Source of the DNA: an uncultured Lachnospiraceae bacterium
GTDB lineage: Bacteria; Bacillota; Clostridia; Lachnospirales; Lachnospiraceae
Assembly (NCBI GenBank): GCA_910588285.1
Contig: CAJUQB010000096.1
Location: forward strand, 1-17,822
Direction of reading: 5' to 3'
Length of the DNA: 17,822 nucleotides
Below are positions 13,354 through 17,822 of this stretch, piece by piece (position 1 is the stretch's first letter; the number at the start of each line of letters is the position of its first letter). Below the pieces are notes generated by a model. It made no database searches, was not told the DNA's origin, and saw nothing but the letters and a program-made list of their open reading frames with translations. The position numbers and the translations under genes are program-made.

Positions 13354-13884
13354 CTATCGTTCCTGTTGATGGTTGGTTTTCTGCCGGGCGGCTTTTGCCC
13401 CCGGCTGTTTCTTTAGCTGCCTGCGGACGGAAGACTTTGCTGCCGGCTGCCACATATCCGTTAAAATGGCAGAGACCGGCTGTTCCCACTCCTTCCCGAA
13501 CCCGCGGACCACGGTTCCGCACATGAGCCCGTTATCCGCAAACATCTTCAAAGTGTCAAATGCCCGGTCAAATAATCCTATGTTCCGTGCATCCACGCTG
13601 GGCGCGAAATGGACCACCCCCACAGGGTAATCCCCTCCGGTTCCGACCCAGCCCCGGACAAAGGCATCATAATCCTTTGTGATACCGGCAGCCGCAAGCT
13701 CGCCGGCATGGCTGGAATCCGTCAGGCTTACAGTCGCATACTGGCGGCCTAAAACTAACAGCCCCGTGTCCGGGTTATACATAAAGCGCCGGTTGTCGAT
13801 CTGCTGTATGTCAATGGCCTGCGTCCATGTGTCGATCCGCATGACTTCCGGCACGATTGGAATTTTTATTTTTCCGATAAACAT
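13354..13884 (-). CDS. Conjugative-element protein of unknown function with shared basic tail
   Basis: 176 aa from the ATG at 13884. The start is uncertain because GGGGAGGG nearly touches the ATG, leaving only one base of spacing; no better in-frame start is seen. The body (about 15-145) contains RRFMYNPDTGLLVLGRQYA and GVVHFAPSVDARNIGLFDRA and looks like a compact mixed fold without known catalytic motifs. From 152 on (SVRRQLK ... QKTNHQQER) it is basic and disordered, matching the tail of the next gene's product at both protein and DNA level. A 134-nt structured gap separates it from the Cys-rich VLP gene, unlike the tight spacing elsewhere in the operon. Confidence 0.7.
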   Translation of the reverse strand: MFIGKIKIPIVPEVMRIDTWTQAIDIQQIDNRRFMYNPDTGLLVLGRQYATVSLTDSSHAGELAAAGITKDYDAFVRGWVGTGGDYPVGVVHFAPSVDARNIGLFDRAFDTLKMFADNGLMCGTVVRGFGKEWEQPVSAILTDMWQPAAKSSVRRQLKKQPGAKAARQKTNHQQER

Positions 13885-13904
13885 CCCTCCCCATTTTTCT
13901 TTTT

Positions 13905-14015
13905 GTCCGCAACTTAGGGCCGTTTTAGGGCGCCGGAGTATTCTTATCCAGCCACCCCTCAAACCGGGCCCCGAAAGCCCCTGAAATCAAGCCTCTTTTG
14001 GGTTAAATTGCGGAC
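13905..14015 (-). other. Structured leader between VLP gene and next operon gene
   Basis: The gap 13885-14018 is bounded by an inverted repeat: GTCCGCAA at 13905-13912 and TTGCGGAC at 14008-14015, extendable with one mismatch to TTA. Inside are G/C-rich self-complementary blocks (GGGGCTTTCGGGGCCC on the minus strand) and a repeated CCCTAA. The remainder is non-coding. An RNA structure that isolates or controls the downstream gene is plausible; no known riboswitch class was recognised. Confidence 0.4.
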
Positions 14016-14018
14016 ATA

Positions 14019-14396
14019 TCACCCCTGGTTCTGCCTGTTCCGGCGCTTGCGTTCCCGCTCGGATTTCCGTCTGGCAAAGGCGCGGCAGGAATCCGAACAG
14101 TATGCCTGGCTGGTGGTGGGAAGATACGCCCTGCCACAGACCGGGCAGGTTTTCTGTTTTAAGGAAGTGTCCTCGCCGGTAACGGCAGATTCCAGCGCCG
14201 GGTCCATCGGCAGCACTGCCTCCCGGAAGTAGCGGCAGAAAGAGCCGGTCCACCATTTATGCAGCATGTAACAAGGGCAGTCCAGAGGGCGGCAGAGCTT
14301 ATCCTGGCTGTCATAGTTGGCGCACAGTTCCGTCACCTGCCTTCGGATCGCCGCCCGTTCCTGCCTGGTTAATTCCCGTGAGGGCGGCCCGCTCAT
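14019..14396 (-). CDS. Cysteine-rich VLP domain protein
   Basis: 125 aa, recognised as the Cys-rich VLP family of conjugative elements. Nine cysteines: 25, 35, 40, 42 and 54 in the N-terminal half (CRPLDCPCYMLHKWW), and a zinc-ribbon-like set 84, 87, 100 and 104 (TCPVCGRAYLP ... YCSDSCRAFARR). The C-terminal 20 residues are almost all Arg, Lys, Glu and Asn, suited to nucleic-acid contact. The start overlaps the topB stop by 4 nt (ATGA). The exact role is not established; it probably binds zinc and acts with the transfer machinery. Confidence 0.82.
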   Translation of the reverse strand: MSGPPSRELTRQERAAIRRQVTELCANYDSQDKLCRPLDCPCYMLHKWWTGSFCRYFREAVLPMDPALESAVTGEDTSLKQKTCPVCGRAYLPTTSQAYCSDSCRAFARRKSERERKRRNRQNQG

Positions 14397-16501
14397 TTCC
14401 CCCTGCCTTTCTTCGCTGGAAATTCCAGTCTGAAATTGACATATTTTCCGCCTGTGTCATCCAGAAGCACCACCGCGTCATAGGGCTTTCCCGTCTTTTC
14501 GCTGTAAAGCCCGGACATGGAAACGCGGCCCTCTTTCAGAAGGGCCTCCGCAACAGGCTTTATTATGGATTTTTTCTTGCCGGAAAAGAACTTATTGTCT
14601 TTCCACAATGCAAAGGAACAGTCCCGGTTATCGCAGAAGAACCCTTTTTTGCCCTCATACACGGAAGCGCCGCAGCGGGGGCAGGTGCCAACGGCCTCAC
14701 GCCCGTTTCTTTTTGCGTCCGGGAACAGGCCCGCAAAACGTTCCTCCGGGGCAGTATGCTCCTTTACCAGCGCACGGCTCATGTCCGCGATCTGCCCCAT
14801 AAAAGTATCTGCTGCCAGCTCGCCGCATTCCACCTGTTTCAGCATGGATTCCCATTCCGCTGTCAGGACAGGGGATTTGATGTTATCCGGCAGCACCAGG
14901 ATCAGGTTTGTGCCTTTCTCCGTGGGGATAAGCTGTTTCTTCCTGCGCTCCACAAAACCGGCAGATACCAGTTTTTCCAGTATGGCGGCACGGGTGGCCG
15001 GGGTGCCTAACCCCTTGCGCTCGGCGTCCTCCGGCATGTCCCCGGCGCCGGCAGTCTCCATTGCCGCCAGAAGGGAATCCTCCGTATAATGCTTTGGCGG
15101 GGAAGTCCTGCCCTCCCGGACGCTGGCAGAGGCCGTTTCAAATACCTGCCCTTCCTGCAGCACGGGGAGGGAGGCGTCCGTATTCCCGTCATCCTCCGGC
15201 CTGGGTTCTTTTAATCCCATTCGGTAGAGGCGTTCCACTTCCTTCCATCCGGCCTGCAACACGGTTTTCCCTTTTGCCGTGAAGGAATGGCCCCGGCAGT
15301 CCAGAACCGCCGCCACCGCCTCAAACCGGTGGGCCTGGGCCGTGGCAGAAAGGAGCCCTGCGGCGATCAGCGTCAGCACATCCCGCTCCCCGGAAGGAAG
15401 CCCCGACAAATCCGTCCGGGCAATCTCCGCCGTGGGGATAATCGCGTGGTGGTCGGGGACTTTGCCGCTATCCGTTACCCGGCCAATATCCGGTTCCCCG
15501 GCGCACCCCTTCCCGAAGGGCATATTGTCTCGCAGCCAGAGGACCAGGGAGGCGGCTGTTGCCTGCATATCCTCGGTTAGATACTGGCTGTCCGTCCGGG
15601 GATAGGTAGCCAGCTTTTTCTCATAGAGGGATTGCACATAGTCAAGGGTCTGCTGGGCTGTATAGCCGTAGATACGGTTACATTCCCGCTGCAAGGTCGT
15701 CAGGTCGTACAGGCGGGGCGGCTGCACCGTCCTGACCTGCTTTTCCACGGACAGCACCGAGGCCGCCTGCCCGTCGCTTTCCATACGGATTTTTTCAGCC
15801 CCGTCCTTGTCCGCCAGCTTTTCGCCGGAAGCAGTAAAGCCGCCGCAGGTGATCTCCGGCACATAAAAGGGTCTACTCGCAAATGCCTCAATATCCGCCT
15901 CCCGCTGTACCAGGAGGGCCAGCGTGGGCGACATGACGCGCCCCACATTTAAGGTGACGCCGTACAGGACAGAAAAAAGCCGGGTGGCGTTAATGCCGAT
16001 CAGCCAGTCAGCCCCGGCCCGGCAGACCGCCGCGTCATAGAGCTTATCGTAGTCGCTGCCAGGACGCAGGTGTTCAAACCCGTCACGGATCGCCGCATCC
16101 TCCATACTGGAAATCCAGAGGCGTTCCATCGGTTTCTTACATCCGGCGTGTTCATAGACCAGACGGAAGATTAGTTCACCCTCGCGCCCGGCATCGGTAG
16201 CACATACCACCGATTCCACCCGTTTATCTTTCATCAGCCGGCAAAGAAGGTCAAGCTGCTTTTTCTTATCCTTCGGCAACTCGTATTTCCATTCTTCCGG
16301 CAGGATCGGCAGATCACCATAACGCCATCTGGCATACTGTTCCCCATAAGCCTCCGGCTGCGCCAGTTCCAGAAGGTGCCCCACGCACCAGCTCACCATG
16401 TAGCCGCCGCCCTCCAGGTAGCCGTCTTTTTTTTCATTTGCGCCCAGGACCGCCGCTAGCGACATGGCGACAGAGGGCTTTTCCGCAATCACTAATTTCA
16501 A
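14393..16501 (-). CDS. topB: DNA topoisomerase III (conjugative-element type IA)
   Basis: 702 aa, full length for the element-borne TopB family. It passes single strands through a transient break to resolve DNA during replication or transfer. The Toprim domain is N-terminal (MKLVIAEKPSVAMSLAAVLG, with the metal-binding Glu and the ATDAGREGELIFR motif at 101-113). The catalytic Tyr300 lies in KKLATYPRTDSQYL. A late zinc-ribbon uses Cys607, 610, 623 and 628. The start codon is TTG at 16501, set by GGAGG 8 nt upstream and overlapping the stop of the DUF3789 gene (TTGA). This gene is a marker of Tn1549-like elements. GC content is clearly above that of the left-hand cargo. Confidence 0.95.
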   Translation of the reverse strand: MKLVIAEKPSVAMSLAAVLGANEKKDGYLEGGGYMVSWCVGHLLELAQPEAYGEQYARWRYGDLPILPEEWKYELPKDKKKQLDLLCRLMKDKRVESVVCATDAGREGELIFRLVYEHAGCKKPMERLWISSMEDAAIRDGFEHLRPGSDYDKLYDAAVCRAGADWLIGINATRLFSVLYGVTLNVGRVMSPTLALLVQREADIEAFASRPFYVPEITCGGFTASGEKLADKDGAEKIRMESDGQAASVLSVEKQVRTVQPPRLYDLTTLQRECNRIYGYTAQQTLDYVQSLYEKKLATYPRTDSQYLTEDMQATAASLVLWLRDNMPFGKGCAGEPDIGRVTDSGKVPDHHAIIPTAEIARTDLSGLPSGERDVLTLIAAGLLSATAQAHRFEAVAAVLDCRGHSFTAKGKTVLQAGWKEVERLYRMGLKEPRPEDDGNTDASLPVLQEGQVFETASASVREGRTSPPKHYTEDSLLAAMETAGAGDMPEDAERKGLGTPATRAAILEKLVSAGFVERRKKQLIPTEKGTNLILVLPDNIKSPVLTAEWESMLKQVECGELAADTFMGQIADMSRALVKEHTAPEERFAGLFPDAKRNGREAVGTCPRCGASVYEGKKGFFCDNRDCSFALWKDNKFFSGKKKSIIKPVAEALLKEGRVSMSGLYSEKTGKPYDAVVLLDDTGGKYVNFRLEFPAKKGRGK

Positions 16502-16632
16502 TGTTCAGACCTCCTTTGCATATCTTCAAATTCTTCGTCCGCCTGCTTTCCTGTCTGCAAAAGACACATCAGCACAACGCCGGCAGACATTCCTCCGGTG
16601 AATGTAAGAAAGTGTGTAATCATGTTCCACAT
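16498..16632 (-). CDS. DUF3789 small membrane protein
   Basis: 44 aa from the ATG at 16632 behind AGGAGG. A single membrane helix (about 3-26, ending GVVLMCLLQ) is followed by a charged tail, GKQADEEFEDMQRR. This matches the DUF3789 pattern seen just upstream of topB in related elements. Function unknown. Its stop overlaps the topB TTG start by 4 nt, so the two are translationally coupled. Confidence 0.8.
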   Translation of the reverse strand: MWNMITHFLTFTGGMSAGVVLMCLLQTGKQADEEFEDMQRRSEH

Positions 16633-16660
16633 AAAAATCGCCTCCTTATTGAGTTTGGTT

Positions 16661-16698
16661 AATAAAAAACGCAAAGGCATTCAACACCTTTGCGTTTT
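16661..16698 (-). terminator. Rho-independent terminator after the DUF3795 gene
   Basis: A 12-bp perfect stem (AAAACGCAAAGG at 16666-16677 with 16687-16698, 9-nt loop) is followed on the minus strand by two further Ts and then ATTAA, giving an uninterrupted TTTTTT. It lies between DUF3795 and DUF3789. The 16699-16821 stretch shows no gene and no convincing promoter. Confidence 0.75.
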
Positions 16699-16821
16699 AT
16701 TACAAAGAAAAAGCACCACCCAAAATATGTGGCGCAGTTTCAAAAATATTTAATTGGGGGAAGGGAAGATTAGATGATCTATAAGCATTGATTCATGTGT
16801 AAAAATCATAGCATATTCAAA

Positions 16822-17373
16822 TTATCCCTTTTTCTTATGGAGCTTTAAGTCAATATTTTTTGTTGCCGCTGCATCCTGCAGTAATCCGGCAACAAAAGCG
16901 CTTTTTTCTTTGAGAGTCAGTGTTTCCATATCAGGTTTACGATCAATTTCTCTAAGTACCGTTTGCAGCTCTTGCAGTTCCAAAAGGTTGACGGCTACAC
17001 AAAAGAGTGTTTTTTTGCGGCCATCATTATAGCCCGACAAGAAAATCTCCAGGATTTTTGCTTTTTCCGTCTGTTCTGCATTATAGGTGTCTATCCCGAA
17101 TCGTTTGGCCTTTTCCATATCGGATTTTCGATTTCGATGTGTTATAAAGGAATCAAAATCGTCAATATGATCATATTTTTCGCAAGGGTATTCACTGCAT
17201 TGGAAACAATATTCAACACCGCCATGCTCTATACTGCACCTTGCAATTTTACACGACTGATTTCCTTCACCGCCGCCGCAGCCAGGGCAGTTTTTATTCA
17301 AAAACATGGGGCAAAGCCCGCAATTCAACCCACAAAGGGAAAATAATTGATTTGGTCGGTTAAATCCTTTCAT
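16822..17373 (-). CDS. DUF3795 cysteine-rich protein
   Basis: 183 aa. Ten cysteines crowd the first 64 residues (14, 18, 21, 29, 32, 41, 46, 56, 59, 64) in CGLNCGLCPMF, CPGCGGG and EYCFQCSEYPCEKY, the DUF3795 signature thought to bind zinc. The rest is helical and charged, and ends in a Lys-rich tail. Function unknown. The start follows AGGAGATGCC. It is AT-rich like the left-hand cargo and unlike topB, sits alone with its own terminator, and so looks like a separate insertion between the recombinase and the backbone operon. Confidence 0.8.
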   Translation of the reverse strand: MKGFNRPNQLFSLCGLNCGLCPMFLNKNCPGCGGGEGNQSCKIARCSIEHGGVEYCFQCSEYPCEKYDHIDDFDSFITHRNRKSDMEKAKRFGIDTYNAEQTEKAKILEIFLSGYNDGRKKTLFCVAVNLLELQELQTVLREIDRKPDMETLTLKEKSAFVAGLLQDAAATKNIDLKLHKKKG

Positions 17374-17443
17374 GGCATCTCCTAATGTAATATAAATTCT
17401 AACCTTTGCTAAACGTGACTCTCAGCAGACAGTAATCAAATCC

Positions 17444-17563
17444 CTATCTTATGCTTTGCAATATTTCCACATCCACGGGAGCCTCAAAAACAAGTTCAAA
17501 AAGTTTCTTGCTATATCCTGCAGTACGGTGGCGCCAAGCTAGGGATTGTGAAAATGGAAGTTG
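17444..17563 (-). pseudogene. Possible coding remnant without start
   Basis: Within the 17374-17631 gap the minus strand has a frame open for 39 codons between stops. It ends GYSKKLFELVFEAPVDVEIL and a few more residues, and its composition looks protein-like. There is no start codon or ribosome site, and I do not recognise the sequence. It may be the end of a broken gene or a chance open frame. The rest of the gap holds only the recombinase 3' flank. Confidence 0.25.
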
Positions 17564-17631
17564 TCAAACTGATAAGATTGCGTTTTATTAGGAAAACACA
17601 CTGTCAAAAGGATTTCATGCTTTGGCGGGGG

Positions 17632-17822
17632 TCAGCCCGCCTCGGCGGTGTCAGTGGTGTTGATTTCAATATACTCGGCAATCCGGCGGAACTCGTCCGC
17701 AAACTTAAAATGAACGCTGATATTGCCGTTTTCGTAAACCTTGATATGGTCTACCAGTTCAATCAGGATTTCGCGGGTCAGCTTTTCGATGTTCTGATAT
17801 TTTGCAAAAGCTACCAGTGCGG
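17632..17822 (-). CDS. Large serine recombinase, C-terminal end (partial)
   Basis: The last 62 codons of a gene that starts beyond the window. Readable segments are ALVAFAKYQNIEKLTREILI, then LVDHIKVYENGNISVHFKF and ADEFRRIAEYIEINTTDTAE, closing with AG. This is the usual end of TnpX/DUF4368-type large serine recombinases, which integrate and excise mobile elements through a Ser-DNA bond; the catalytic domain is off the window. The stop is followed by a GC-rich patch and the ATTAGGAAAA-containing flank that recurs at 4888. It may belong to the same element as topB or to a second one nested beside it. Confidence 0.85.
   Translation of the reverse strand, partial: ALVAFAKYQNIEKLTREILIELVDHIKVYENGNISVHFKFADEFRRIAEYIEINTTDTAEAG

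Noticed and set aside
17550..17822. Plus-strand open frame opposite the recombinase end
   Set aside because: It starts in the recombinase 3' flank and continues as a mirror of the recombinase coding sequence; no independent support.
1..17822. CRISPR array, tRNA, rRNA or insertion sequence
   Set aside because: No regularly spaced repeats, no tRNA or rRNA-like sequence, and no transposase gene with terminal repeats were seen.

Overview
The window looks like part of an integrative conjugative element from a gut-type Firmicute (Clostridia, probably Lachnospiraceae or Oscillospiraceae), together with its cargo. The grounds are strong AGGAGG ribosome sites, TATAAT promoters, a Tn1549-like set of backbone genes, and the C-terminus of a large serine recombinase at the right edge. 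This is a judgement from the sequence; no database search was run. Every gene I accept lies on the minus strand, so transcription runs from high to low coordinates.

Right part (about 11.9-17.8 kb). Reading 5' to 3' on the minus strand, it holds the last 62 codons of a serine recombinase, an AT-rich DUF3795 zinc-type protein with its own terminator, and then a tightly packed, GC-rich transfer-module operon. That operon is DUF3789, topoisomerase III (topB), a Cys-rich VLP protein, two unknown proteins sharing one C-terminal tail, and a protein ending in a relaxase-tail-like helical region. Stop/start overlaps of 4 nt and gaps of 11 nt are frequent.

Middle (about 7.2-11.9 kb). A cluster of four perfect hairpins marks a change to AT-richer DNA. 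After it comes a peptide-sensing type cassette: a 62-aa helix-turn-helix protein, an OmpR response regulator, an intramembrane-type histidine kinase, an ABC ATPase and an FtsX-type permease. Two tandem dyads between the kinase and ATPase genes are the likely operator.

Left part (1-7.1 kb). This is a chain of regulator and small-enzyme units: MerR-GyrI; TrmO plus a GNAT acetyltransferase behind a 19-bp-spacer MerR-type promoter; AraC-GyrI plus DUF3788; a frameshifted WYL/YafY regulator; a winged-helix regulator without receiver domain whose 5' end also looks frameshifted; and a subtilase-like lipoprotein. The 3' end of the GNAT gene resembles the recombinase 3' end found 12.6 kb away, suggesting that recombinase-linked DNA has been scattered through the cargo.

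The coherent picture is a conjugative backbone into which several self-regulated sensing or resistance units have been loaded. The less expected parts are the MerR-controlled tRNA-modification gene, the shared C-terminal tails on backbone proteins, the relaxase-tail chimera beside the hairpin cluster, and the recombinase-tail relic.
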